Below, one piece after another: positions 44,907 through 53,150 of a DNA stretch of 64,000 nucleotides. The position numbers were made by a program, and so were the translations under genes. Positions within the stretch are counted from its first letter, which is position 1. Each line of letters begins with the position of its first letter. Source of the stretch: CAWCWN01 sp963799245. GTDB taxonomy: Bacteria > Chloroflexota > Ktedonobacteria > Ktedonobacterales > Ktedonobacteraceae. The notes beneath the pieces are model-generated. The model was not told where the DNA came from. It searched no databases and saw only the letters and a program-made list of their open reading frames with translations. The DNA lies in NCBI GenBank assembly GCA_963799245.1, contig CAWCWN010000004.1, positions 372,001 through 436,000 of the forward strand, in the 5' to 3' direction.

Positions 44907-44915
44907 TGATATAAT
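44907..44915 (+). promoter_or_regulatory. Extended -10 promoter candidate
   Basis: TGA directly followed by TATAAT, an extended -10 box without a good -35. It sits about 130 nt upstream of the receiver gene start at 45042. The same nine-base element occurs at 52178. Confidence 0.42.
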
Positions 44916-45041
44916 TGGGGCACAGAGGTGACCCTCTCCCTTCTCACCGGCGCAGCCAGAGGTATTGTTCGACATCGCGTAATCAGAATGTCTGTCATGC
45001 AAGACAAGGATGTCGCAAATACGACGCCGGGAGGCGGCAGG

Positions 45042-45506
45042 ATGAATGTAGTGAATGAGTTATCTTTGGAGCAGGAACATATTTTTGTCAACTCAGCGCT
45101 AAAGCAGAAGCAAGAGAAGTTAAAAAAGCAAGCTCGTATTCTTATCGTAGAAGATGATCCCTCACTCTCTCACCTGATAGCGAGTTTCTTAACCGCTCAT
45201 GACTATGCGGTGGCAACCGCCAGCACAGGAGAGCTGGCAGTCACGACGCTCAACAACTTTTTTCCTGATCTTGTGGTGCTTGACCTTGAGCTTTCCGGTA
45301 GCCTGACGGGTTGGGACGTACTGCAGGACCTGCGGCGCAACGTGACCATACCTGTCATTCTTACCACGAGTATGACGCTCAGCGCCAGAAAGTACCTGCG
45401 TTCCTCCGGTGAAAGCAGGTTGACACTCGATCATTTACCCAAACCATATCCGGTTCAGGCACTTCTCAGATGCATTAAGCATATGCTATTGATAACATCA
45501 TCGTAA
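45042..45506 (+). CDS. Response regulator receiver protein with N-terminal helix
   Basis: 154 residues from the ATG at 45042, chosen because GGGAGG lies 7 nt upstream; in-frame starts at 44988 and 44997 lack one. A charged N-terminal helix of about 30 residues (SLEQEHIFVNSALKQKQEKL) is followed by a receiver domain: ILIVEDDPSLS, phospho-acceptor Asp in DLVVLDLELSGS, VILTTSMTLS and HLPKPYPVQAL. No output domain is present. It lies 220 nt downstream of the OmpR-type regulator with its own possible promoter, and may be a second output or phosphate sink for the large kinase. Confidence 0.83.
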   Translation: MNVVNELSLEQEHIFVNSALKQKQEKLKKQARILIVEDDPSLSHLIASFLTAHDYAVATASTGELAVTTLNNFFPDLVVLDLELSGSLTGWDVLQDLRRNVTIPVILTTSMTLSARKYLRSSGESRLTLDHLPKPYPVQALLRCIKHMLLITSS

Positions 45507-45615
45507 GTGTTTTCAGTGCACAATAGGGGACTTGTTATCCAGGTTTCCTATTACCTGCCCCGCCGCTAGCTAGCTTGCGGCAGCCCAAGATCAGGAGACC
45601 TAAAAGGAGGATCTT

Positions 45616-45804
45616 ATGGAGCGCAAAGAGGATCGTGAAATGTTACGTAAGGTCGGTTTCGCTGATGTAGAAATAAATCGCCTGGCCCGGCTGCGCAAAG
45701 ATTACAAGGAGCGAGAGAAGTTACGGGCAATGACGGAACATCGCCGTCTTGAGTTTGTGCGCTGGCTGGTAGCCATAGGTAAGCTGACGGACCAGATTGC
45801 TTAA
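45616..45804 (+). CDS. Small conserved-looking helical protein, function unknown
   Basis: 62 residues, strongly charged and predicted all-helical (EDREMLRKVGFADVEINRL, ARLRKDYKEREKLRAMTEHR). A near-perfect AAAAGGAGG lies a few nt before the ATG and a clear terminator follows 28 nt after the stop, so it is very likely a real, single-gene transcript. No family is recognised. The position after two response regulators may hint at a signalling role, but this is weak. Confidence 0.7.
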   Translation: MERKEDREMLRKVGFADVEINRLARLRKDYKEREKLRAMTEHRRLEFVRWLVAIGKLTDQIA

Positions 45805-45832
45805 CGTACTATCTGGAGATACATGCTCAAAT

Positions 45833-45856
45833 GCCCGCTTCAGGCCTGAAGCGGGC
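45833..45856 (+). terminator. Rho-independent terminator
   Basis: A perfect 10-bp stem GCCCGCTTCA/TGAAGCGGGC with loop GGCC, followed by GTTTGGTTT and preceded by AAAT. It ends the small-protein gene at 45616-45804. Confidence 0.8.
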
Positions 45857-45923
45857 GTTTGGTTTATCTGCCTGGCCTCCCACCGTCTCGCTGGCCAGCC
45901 AGCAAGACGGCGCAAGCAATCAA

Positions 45924-46157
45924 CTAGCCGGGGGGCAAATGGGCTTTATTTACGCGCGGAATATCCGGATTTTCTACGCTCCACTCCTGAGTAGAAGTAT
46001 CCTCTGCAGCAGGACGAGGCAGGTCAGAGACGGCAGATAGAATACGCCGGATGAGTGCTGGCGGTGGCTCTACCAGCAATAATTTCTCAAAAATCTCATC
46101 GATATCGTCTTTCGCCAGGTCTTCCTCTGCGCGGGAGGCTCGCTTTGGATGGTCCAT
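45924..46157 (-). CDS. Small acidic protein, function unknown
   Basis: 77 residues. The core KDDIDEIFEKLLLVEPPPAL then IRRILSAVSDLP is a helix-turn-helix-like amphipathic region reminiscent of short conserved proteins with a PP-x-L-I-xx-I-L motif; the rest is polar. The ATG at 46157 has GGGAG upstream at a rather long spacing of 11 nt. No known family is recognised. It precedes nothing on its strand except the end of the plus-strand terminator region. Confidence 0.55.
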   Translation of the reverse strand: MDHPKRASRAEEDLAKDDIDEIFEKLLLVEPPPALIRRILSAVSDLPRPAAEDTSTQEWSVENPDIPRVNKAHLPPG

Positions 46158-46282
46158 GAACTCATAACTCCCTCTTACTGCGGTGTGAGTTATCTCTGCT
46201 AATTACTACGAGCAGCAGGTGGGAGAAGTTTCATTTCTGAGATCCAGGAGTTTCAAACGGCCACTGTTAGGCGAATTCCACT

Positions 46283-48274
46283 CTACAGCAATGAGAGGTT
46301 GGGCGAACTGAGCACCCGGCGGTAAAACTGGCTGGCCACGCGCTGATCAACCCGCTTGCCAACTCGTGCAAGCAGGATATTCGCCGGCTCCATAATCACA
46401 TTGGGCTCAGTTGTCTGATATTCCGCAAAACCCTGCGACGCAAAGAGGCGCGCTATCAGTTCGCGATAGCGGTAAGGAGAGAGGTCCAGATCCTCGGTAT
46501 CCCAGTGCCAGGAAAGCCCGATCGCGAAGAGAATCATGTCCTCCAGGGCATCCAGCTCAAGCGCGAAAGCCAGGAGGTCGCGCGCAATGCCGAGTCCGCG
46601 CCAGTTAGAACTTACTTCAATCGCCACTTCGTAGATATTATCTATGCCCTCCCACCAGGCATCGGCGGGCGCGATGGTGACCTGGCCTACGATCTCGCCC
46701 GTCGGAGTATGCGCTAGGGTAAGCACGCAATCCGGATTCCGGGAGATGCCCACAAGCAGCTGCTTTTCACGCTCCGGCAGGCGGGCAAAGGCCTTCAGGC
46801 CGCTGTCCGCCCTCAGGCGTTCGACGAGGGATGGGGGGCAAAAGTCCCGCAGCAGGAGCTGGCCTTTGCGCGTTGCGAGGATCTTGCTGCGTGAAGGTGT
46901 AGCGGCGCCGCGCGGATGCAGCAGGTCGATGAGTCCCGCCAGAGGAGAGCGACGCTGCCTGGCAGGGAAAGCGAGCCGCACAGAGGACGGCACGAGTAGG
47001 TGACGGACCAGCGCGGCCGTATGTTCGTTGGCACGGCTGATTGACCAGTGCCGGGGCTGCGCGGGAAAATCGCCCGGGTGATCTTTGAACGTAGTCGGAA
47101 ACTCGTTACGAGCCGTTGATTTGCCCATGACCTGTTGAGCGGCCTCTTCCTGTTTCCGTGCGGCCTGCCACGCGGGGCGCCAGCGCGAGATCCATACCTG
47201 CGGCAGCTCTTCAGGCAGTGTCTGCTGCGACATTTCAGCCCACAGCATGCTCCAGGCGCGTGGTACCACGCGAAACAGGTCGTAGCCTCCTCCACCGGTC
47301 GCTAGCCAACGTCCCTGGCAATATTCGTGCGCCAGTTGATGAGCCAGCTGTGACTGGACCTGTATGGCGCGTAACGTCAATTTCAGGTGCGTAAGGGGAT
47401 CCCAGGCATGTGTATCACAGCCGTGCTGGCTGATGATCAGGTCGGGCGCAAACGATGTCACCAGCAGATGCAGAAGTGACTGGATGACCTGTATATACAA
47501 ATCATCCTCGGTGAAGGGCTCCAGGGGCACATTCACCGCGTACCCGCGCCCCATACCACGTCCCAGTTCCAGCACTTCCCCGGTTCCTGGAAAGAGATAG
47601 CGCCCGGTTTCGTGCACGGAGATCGTCATCACACGCGGATCGTCATAGAAGGCACGTTGCACGCCATCGCCATGGTGAGCATCGAAGTCGATATACAGTA
47701 CCTTTGCTTCACTGGCGCGCAGAACATAGGCGATAGCTACCGCGATATCATTATACACACAGAAGCCCGAGGCGCGATCTGACCAGGCATGATGAAGTCC
47801 GCCGCCTGGATGAAAGACATGCAGGGGCTGCTCATCCTGTCCGCTAAAGCTTCCCCCTGCCGGCAAGCCCATAATGGCACTGGCGGCGACCAGGGAGCCG
47901 CCCACGATATATGAGCAGGTTGCATGCATGTCTGGTAGAACCGGCGTATCACCTTCACCAAAGCCGTAGTGCAGGGCCAGGCGGCTGCGCTCCTCCTGTT
48001 CCTGCTCGCTACCTTCCCCACCAGGCTGACTCAGGCGTTGCACCGCTGCGATATACGCGGCAGTATAAATCTGGCTCAACTCCTCTACGCTTGCTGCGCG
48101 CAGAGGCAGACGCGTTAGATCGTTGCTCTCCTGCCACAAACCGCTCGTCTGCAGCAGGTCCATCAAGGCGACCAGGCGGCGCGCTTGCAGTGGATGAGAC
48201 GGGCCAAATTCGTAGTCAAGCTCCTCGGGCCCAAATACTATACGGGCGCGGTCTGAATGCTCTTTATCAGGCAT
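46283..48274 (-). CDS. AcuC-AcuA fusion: class-I/II-type lysine deacetylase plus GNAT acetyltransferase
   Basis: 663 residues from the ATG at 48274 (a GTG at 48283 is possible). Residues about 1-380 are an AcuC-type zinc deacetylase: HPGGGLHHAWSDRASGFC, VLYIDFDAHHGDGVQ, ISQHGCDTHAWDPL and the TGGGGYD loop. After a linker (about 385-450), the rest matches AcuA, a GNAT acetyltransferase: GQVTIAP, YEVAIEVSSNWRGLGIARDL (acetyl-CoA motif) and LSWHWDTEDLDLSPYRYREL, with PANILLARVGKRVD. In Bacillus AcuA acetylates and inactivates acetyl-CoA synthetase and AcuC deacetylates it, as separate proteins. Here both opposing activities are on one chain. The AcuB-like gene overlaps its start by 8 nt, restoring the acuABC set. 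Confidence 0.87.
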   Translation of the reverse strand: MPDKEHSDRARIVFGPEELDYEFGPSHPLQARRLVALMDLLQTSGLWQESNDLTRLPLRAASVEELSQIYTAAYIAAVQRLSQPGGEGSEQEQEERSRLALHYGFGEGDTPVLPDMHATCSYIVGGSLVAASAIMGLPAGGSFSGQDEQPLHVFHPGGGLHHAWSDRASGFCVYNDIAVAIAYVLRASEAKVLYIDFDAHHGDGVQRAFYDDPRVMTISVHETGRYLFPGTGEVLELGRGMGRGYAVNVPLEPFTEDDLYIQVIQSLLHLLVTSFAPDLIISQHGCDTHAWDPLTHLKLTLRAIQVQSQLAHQLAHEYCQGRWLATGGGGYDLFRVVPRAWSMLWAEMSQQTLPEELPQVWISRWRPAWQAARKQEEAAQQVMGKSTARNEFPTTFKDHPGDFPAQPRHWSISRANEHTAALVRHLLVPSSVRLAFPARQRRSPLAGLIDLLHPRGAATPSRSKILATRKGQLLLRDFCPPSLVERLRADSGLKAFARLPEREKQLLVGISRNPDCVLTLAHTPTGEIVGQVTIAPADAWWEGIDNIYEVAIEVSSNWRGLGIARDLLAFALELDALEDMILFAIGLSWHWDTEDLDLSPYRYRELIARLFASQGFAEYQTTEPNVIMEPANILLARVGKRVDQRVASQFYRRVLSSPNLSLL

Positions 48275-49007
48275 GGTGATCACTCTCTAGCAGGGGATCG
48301 GCAAAGGTATAGGCGATATTGGCCTCTTGCAAATGCACCAGCAAAGGTGAAGGGTTGATCGTCCCCAGGCGTAGCGTAGCCTCCAAGGGAACACTCCCCT
48401 CCATGGGGGCCGCCATTACACTGCGCACAGGCACATGCAGTTCTCTGGCTAATAAAAGCGCGCGGGCCAGGGGGGTTAAATCACCCAGCGGCAGAAGAAT
48501 GGTAATCTGCATGCCCGGTTCAAACGCTCCCATGGAGCGCGCCAGGGCCAGAAGCAGGTCGCTGCGGGTCAGAAGGCCGACCAGGAGCGTCTGGACTTCA
48601 TCTTCCAGCTGTTCGTATTCCACCACGGGCAGACTGCCAAGACCACGGTCAACAAGTATCTGGGCCGCAGCTGCCACAGCGGTCGATGGTGAAACGCGTA
48701 TGGCCGCGCGGTGCATAATTTCACCGACGCGCTTCTCCTGCCATGGCTGGCGCAGCAGGTCACTTGCAGAGGCCTGTTTCTCCTGCGCCACCGCAATATT
48801 TATATCCTCAGATGTCAACAACCCTTCAAGCACATTTAAGCTTTTGCGCTCCTGGTAATTCTCTAATTGCGCGCCAGGTTTACGTACGGCGCGTACTACC
48901 GGCAGATGGTGGAATTGATGCTGCCGCAACAGGTTAGCCGCATGGCTGAGTGTATCATCCGACCTCACCGTTATCAGCCTGGTAGTCATTATTTCTTTTA
49001 CTAACAT
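48267..49007 (-). CDS. acuB: AcuB-like CBS-domain protein
   Basis: 246 residues from the ATG at 49007, picked for AAAAGGA 6 nt upstream. It contains a pair of CBS motifs (about 1-65, MLVKEIMTTRLITVRSDDTL, and about 90-165, KRVGEIMHRAAIRVSPST then LGSLPVVEYEQ) followed by an ACT-like C-terminal domain (about 185-240, MQITILLPLGDLTPLARALL). This is the AcuB architecture. CBS pairs bind adenine nucleotides, so it may report energy state to the acetylation system. The stop overlaps the start of the AcuC-AcuA fusion. Confidence 0.8.
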   Translation of the reverse strand: MLVKEIMTTRLITVRSDDTLSHAANLLRQHQFHHLPVVRAVRKPGAQLENYQERKSLNVLEGLLTSEDINIAVAQEKQASASDLLRQPWQEKRVGEIMHRAAIRVSPSTAVAAAAQILVDRGLGSLPVVEYEQLEDEVQTLLVGLLTRSDLLLALARSMGAFEPGMQITILLPLGDLTPLARALLLARELHVPVRSVMAAPMEGSVPLEATLRLGTINPSPLLVHLQEANIAYTFADPLLESDHHA

Positions 49008-49166
49008 GGGCATTCCTTTTGCTGAAGCAGTGTAGTTCCCCGGCGTGCCAATACATGAGATACTATCTGCTTCATGATAACACAAAACGCGACCTGCGCT
49101 TTACTTTCAGCCTGGTGGCATGCCAAAAGACGCTCGGCCCTCATAGCAGGCATCACAATAGCAGCG

Positions 49167-49559
49167 TCAGGGGGTTGAGCTAAAGAGGAGGATGATAAAG
49201 TAGAGAGAGATAAGCACAAGAACGAGACAGTACGTGCCGGCAGCGACGCGTGAAGATGTTATCGTGACAGATCTGCGCGCCTGCAAACTACTGAATAAGA
49301 GGCGCGCGGCCACCACTATGATGCCTATGAGCAAAAAGAAATCCAGTACGCGTACCCCAAAGTTGCCGCTGTAGATCCCAAAAGTCACCGCGACGGCGCC
49401 AAAGATCAACAGGCCGCCCAGGATATCTGCAGCCGCAATTGCCATGAACAGGCCTTCGTCATACGATCGAGTGAGCAGTTGTGGTGTCACCTGCGCTAAA
49501 ATGATGAGTCCACCTACATACGCGACCAGACAAATGCAGGTCCACAAAAAAAATGGCAT
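49167..49559 (-). CDS. Small four-helix membrane protein
   Basis: 130 residues, nearly all in four hydrophobic segments (about 3-25, 37-62, 68-90, 105-126) with short polar loops. No family is recognised. It starts 6 nt after the stop of the propeller lipoprotein gene, so the two are very probably co-transcribed and may work together in the membrane. Confidence 0.65.
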   Translation of the reverse strand: MPFFLWTCICLVAYVGGLIILAQVTPQLLTRSYDEGLFMAIAAADILGGLLIFGAVAVTFGIYSGNFGVRVLDFFLLIGIIVVAARLLFSSLQARRSVTITSSRVAAGTYCLVLVLISLYFIILLFSSTP

Positions 49560-49565
49560 AATGCT

Positions 49566-50888
49566 TCATCCCCAAACGAAAATTTGTGCATCGGAAAGTA
49601 AAACTCTCCCCTGAACAGTTCCAGGCACAAAAAGATAGACTTCGCCCGCGCTACCTGGCGACGAGCTCGTGACGGCAAAGGTCCTGCCGTCCGCGCGCCA
49701 GGCAACTTGCCCGCTCAAAGCAGGCAGGTAGTGCTGCGCTGCAGCAGTTTCTGCGAGCGATGCACTGAATAGGCCCTGTTGATGCTGCCCGCTCGCGGCA
49801 AGCGTCACCACCATCTGGCTATCGGGTCCCCAGGTCAACGTAAGATCGAAGGCAGGCCATGGGAACAGGACCTGTGCGAATAAGCTTTTCCTCTCGGCAC
49901 TCCTCAAGTTGAGAACCTGTACACCACTTGTGGTGCTCCCCACTACCAGCTGAGCTACCAGCTGTGTACCATCCGGGGAGATATCCCAGCCTGGTGCGAC
50001 AAATGAGCTGATCTGCTGGCCAACACACCATGGCACCGTGCCTGTCGACAACACCCTGCTACTCGCCTGGTCGGGAATATCCACGGCATGGCGGTAAATG
50101 ATGAATTGACTATCTCGCTCAAAAGGATGTACGACCACCTGGTAAAAAAGTTGTTTGTCGCTGTAGCGCATTGAGAGCAAGATTGGCAAACCTGGCTGAA
50201 AGTTAAAAAGCGTCGCAACGCCCAGCGCGTGCAAAGGCAGCACCAAAGCTAATTTGCCACTCGCCAGGTCATAGCGATACAGACCTGTTGCGCTCGTTTT
50301 TCCATTATCACTGGCATCATTGTACCACGCCAGCAGGTGACTTGCGTCCTGCCAGAACACATACTGCCAGCTATCTGTGCGGGGTTTATCCCCCGGCGTG
50401 GCGGCTCCCCGCGCGACGATAGCCGTCAGTTGCTGCGCGGCGACGTTCAACACATATAGACCACCATTGGCGCTATAATCGGGGGCGGGACAGCCACCAC
50501 CACCCTGCCCCCCTGGTCGGGCAGCCACGATGAAGGCAATGTAGCGATCTCCCTGCGACCAGAGGGGGCGATGCCAGAAAACATCGGGCAGACCGCTAAA
50601 GTCAAAATGGGTAACCTGATAAGGGTGGACTGTATGATTGGCCAGCCAGAGCTGGTTCTGACGCACGAAAGCATAGGTTGCGCCCGTAGAGCCAGCAGGC
50701 GCAGTCAACGCGGGGGTTGGCGCGAGTTGCAGGACGGAAGGAGTGCCATTACCATGATCAGGTGTGCCGGCCGGGATTCTCCCGAGTGAAGAGGAGGCGC
50801 ACGCGGAAAGAAACGGGAGGGCGCAGAGCAGGTAATAGCACAAAAGTACGTATGAGCGGCTCGTCGGCCCCAACGTTTTCTCTGGCAT
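49566..50888 (-). CDS. Lipoprotein with beta-propeller-like repeats
   Basis: 440 residues from the ATG at 50888 (GGAGG 8 nt upstream; an upstream TTG is unlikely). The signal peptide ends in PFLSAC, the lipid-anchored Cys near residue 30. A Pro/Thr/Gly linker follows, then propeller-type blades: TYAFVRQNQLWLANHTVHPY, GWDISPDGTQLVA, LTWGPDSQMVVT, VAWRADGRTFAVT. The last-blade turns are WGPDS/WRADG rather than WSPDG. It is similar in plan to the lipoprotein at 3883-5208 but too diverged to call a recent duplicate. Probably an extracellular binding protein; function is unknown. Confidence 0.72.
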   Translation of the reverse strand: MPEKTLGPTSRSYVLLCYYLLCALPFLSACASSSLGRIPAGTPDHGNGTPSVLQLAPTPALTAPAGSTGATYAFVRQNQLWLANHTVHPYQVTHFDFSGLPDVFWHRPLWSQGDRYIAFIVAARPGGQGGGGCPAPDYSANGGLYVLNVAAQQLTAIVARGAATPGDKPRTDSWQYVFWQDASHLLAWYNDASDNGKTSATGLYRYDLASGKLALVLPLHALGVATLFNFQPGLPILLSMRYSDKQLFYQVVVHPFERDSQFIIYRHAVDIPDQASSRVLSTGTVPWCVGQQISSFVAPGWDISPDGTQLVAQLVVGSTTSGVQVLNLRSAERKSLFAQVLFPWPAFDLTLTWGPDSQMVVTLAASGQHQQGLFSASLAETAAAQHYLPALSGQVAWRADGRTFAVTSSSPGSAGEVYLFVPGTVQGRVLLSDAQIFVWG

Positions 50889-51169
50889 GCTCTTTCCCTC
50901 CGCCAACCACCATTGCGCCTCAATTTCCTACATATAGCATACCTCACTAGATATCATTACATAGCAAGGTATATCAATTTTTCGCCTCAAGCGCCTCACA
51001 TGCTCGTCAGCGCAGGCCGCTGCTAGCGCCGAGGTGCATGCACATGGGCAGGGGAAGATTGACAGTACTATGATACTCCCCCTATGATTGTCTAAGGGTG
51101 TATTTACAGACTTTAGATGTTTTTGATCATCCCACTGGCGAGCAGGCAGTAGAATACAGGGCAAGACAC

Positions 51170-52180
51170 ATGGCAAGATTGACGTGGACAGGTAAATCGA
51201 GTATGAGCGAGCAGCAATTTTTGGCGCGGGCCACACCTTTGCGCACGCTCGAGCTCCTGGGCGGCCCGCAGCCGGCTGCGGGCGACGACATCTGGCACAA
51301 TCGTCTCATCTGTGGCGATAAAAGCAGCGTCTTACCAGCTTTATTAGGAGAATTTGCTCATACCATCGCGCTGATCTATATTGATCCACCCTTTATGACG
51401 GGCCGTGATTTTAACAGTGGCGAGCAGTTGGCGTACAGCGATAAATGGGACAACGACCTTGATAGTTATCTCCAATGGCTATACGAAACACTGCTGCTAT
51501 TATATCTCCTCCTGGCCGAGCAGGGTAGTTTGTACATCCACCTGGATTGGCGTGTGGCTCACTATGCCAAGGTGATGCTGGACGAGATCTTCGGCTTCAG
51601 CCGTAACGCGGAGGGGCCGGGCTTCAAAAGCGAGATCATCTGGCACTATCAATCGGGTGGTCGCTCGCGCAAAATTTATGCCCGCAAGCACGACACCATC
51701 TTGCTCTACACGAAATCGGCTCACTTCTGCTTCCATGGCGAACGCATCGCTGAAAGGCGCGGCGCCTCCAAACGCAATCATATGCGCAAGCATACTGACA
51801 GCGATGGCCGGGTCACCTGGTCCATCTACTCCGCGGGGCGCCTCTATACATACGACGAGGATACGGTCCTGACCCCCAGCGATGTCTGGCACGATATCAG
51901 CCACCTGCACCAGCGCGACCCCGAACGCAGCGGATACGCAACCCAAAAACCTGCTGCCTTGCTTGAACGTATTATCCTTGCATCGTCTGAAGAGAACGAT
52001 CTCGTTCTCGACTGCTTTTGCGGTAGCGGGGTGACCCCGGCTGTCGCAGAGAAACTCGGCCGTCGCTGGATAGCCTGTGATCAAAGCATGCTGGCGATCC
52101 AGTTCACGCACAAGCGTTTACTGGCGTGCAAGCCGCTGCGCCCCTTGCTTGTGCAGCAATCCGCGCTGAATGCAGTATGA
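51170..52180 (+). CDS. Orphan site-specific DNA methyltransferase (beta-type, N4/N6 amino)
   Basis: 336 residues from the ATG at 51170, which gives the family-like start MARLTWTGK; starts at 51098 or 51203 are possible. Motif IV is DPPF (about residues 72-75, YIDPPFMTGRDF), motif VIII-like QGSLYIHLDWR, and motif I near the C-terminus is VLDCFCGSGVTPAVAEKL, the beta-class order. KPAALLERII is motif X. It should methylate A or C amino groups in DNA. No restriction enzyme or specificity subunit is adjacent, so it is an orphan, with a possible regulatory or protective role. The target recognition region is about 120-230. The recognition sequence cannot be read from the gene. Confidence 0.85.
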   Translation: MARLTWTGKSSMSEQQFLARATPLRTLELLGGPQPAAGDDIWHNRLICGDKSSVLPALLGEFAHTIALIYIDPPFMTGRDFNSGEQLAYSDKWDNDLDSYLQWLYETLLLLYLLLAEQGSLYIHLDWRVAHYAKVMLDEIFGFSRNAEGPGFKSEIIWHYQSGGRSRKIYARKHDTILLYTKSAHFCFHGERIAERRGASKRNHMRKHTDSDGRVTWSIYSAGRLYTYDEDTVLTPSDVWHDISHLHQRDPERSGYATQKPAALLERIILASSEENDLVLDCFCGSGVTPAVAEKLGRRWIACDQSMLAIQFTHKRLLACKPLRPLLVQQSALNAV

Positions 52181-52186
52181 TATAAT
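52178..52186 (+). promoter_or_regulatory. Extended -10 promoter candidate upstream of the IMPase-family gene
   Basis: TGA followed by TATAAT, overlapping the methyltransferase stop (TGA 52178-52180), 64 nt before the gene starting at 52250. There is no good -35. Such boxes often work without one. Confidence 0.5.
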
Positions 52187-52249
52187 CGAGTGGTTAAGCT
52201 AGCAGCTAACTCTCATAGTCGCCTGAGTAGCTAGGAAATTGAGATAGAT

Positions 52250-53047
52250 ATGTTAGAACTTCTCGAACAACTGTTTCGTCAGGTACGCGCGTATATGCAA
52301 TCCGAACGCTTCGACTATCACCAGGTCTACTACCAATCACCTGAACATACCACCATGCAGTTTGATCGCGAGGCCGAGGATATCATCATCAGTGGACTGA
52401 TCGAGAGCGGGCACGGCTTTGAGATCATCACCGAGGAAAGGCCATCCTTCACTACAAGTGAGTCTCCAAATTATCGTGTCGTTATCGATCCGGTAGATGG
52501 GTCGAATAATGTTGCGCGCGGCATTATGACCGCGGGTGTCGCCCTGGCCGTGCTACCAATTAATACTCCGATCGCCGCGGAATATGTTCAGTGGGCCCTG
52601 GTTGGAGAGCTTTTCAGCGGCACCGTCTACCAGTCGCAACATGGTGGCGGTGCTTTTCGCAACGGGCGCCGCTGCCAGGTGAGCAACACAACGCACCTGA
52701 GTGAAAGTGTAGTGGGCATAAATTTTGATGGCCGTGACCTTGCCAGCCTGAGCAAATTTCTCGTCACAACCCCTGTGCCTGGCAGGGTGCGGCGCTCCGG
52801 CAGTTCCGCCATGGATATCGTGTACGTCGCAAGCGGAGCATACGACGCTTTTATAGACATCGGCGATGTGCTTACCGGGGAATCATTCCTGGCATCGCTG
52901 AGTATCGTGGTGGAGGCCGGCGGCTACATCAGTGATCTGCGCGGAGCGCATCTGCACCCCATCGCCAATCTCAGCGAGGGATTTTCCCTGGTCGCCGCAG
53001 GCACCCGGCAGCTACAGAAAGAGATACTGGCAAAAATTTCCGCCTAG
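52250..53047 (+). CDS. Inositol monophosphatase family protein
   Basis: 265 residues. The first metal motif is clear: an N-terminal acidic E in EIITEERP and VVIDPVDGSNNVARG, corresponding to the DPxDGT signature. The second family motif, normally W-D-x-A-A-G near the C-terminus, reads DIGDVLTGESFLASLS followed by VVEAGGYISDLRG; an Asp is present but the Trp and small residues are not. The fold is thus probably IMPase/FBPase-like, but the substrate (inositol phosphate, fructose bisphosphate, PAP) cannot be told. It is followed by a hairpin and is probably transcribed alone. Confidence 0.78.
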   Translation: MLELLEQLFRQVRAYMQSERFDYHQVYYQSPEHTTMQFDREAEDIIISGLIESGHGFEIITEERPSFTTSESPNYRVVIDPVDGSNNVARGIMTAGVALAVLPINTPIAAEYVQWALVGELFSGTVYQSQHGGGAFRNGRRCQVSNTTHLSESVVGINFDGRDLASLSKFLVTTPVPGRVRRSGSSAMDIVYVASGAYDAFIDIGDVLTGESFLASLSIVVEAGGYISDLRGAHLHPIANLSEGFSLVAAGTRQLQKEILAKISA

Positions 53048-53108
53048 GGCCGGGCGCGCATGCGGGGAAGGGACCATGGCGTCAGTGGCCACAGCGGGCG
53101 CAGCGTGT

Positions 53109-53140
53109 TGTCATTTCCCACTTATGTGCGGGAAATGACA
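53109..53140. terminator. Bidirectional terminator-like hairpin
   Basis: A perfect 11-bp stem (TGTCATTTCCC with GGGAAATGACA) and 10-nt loop between the convergent genes ending at 53047 and 53151. There is no long U-tract. Confidence 0.65.
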
Positions 53141-53150
53141 GACCACGTAT

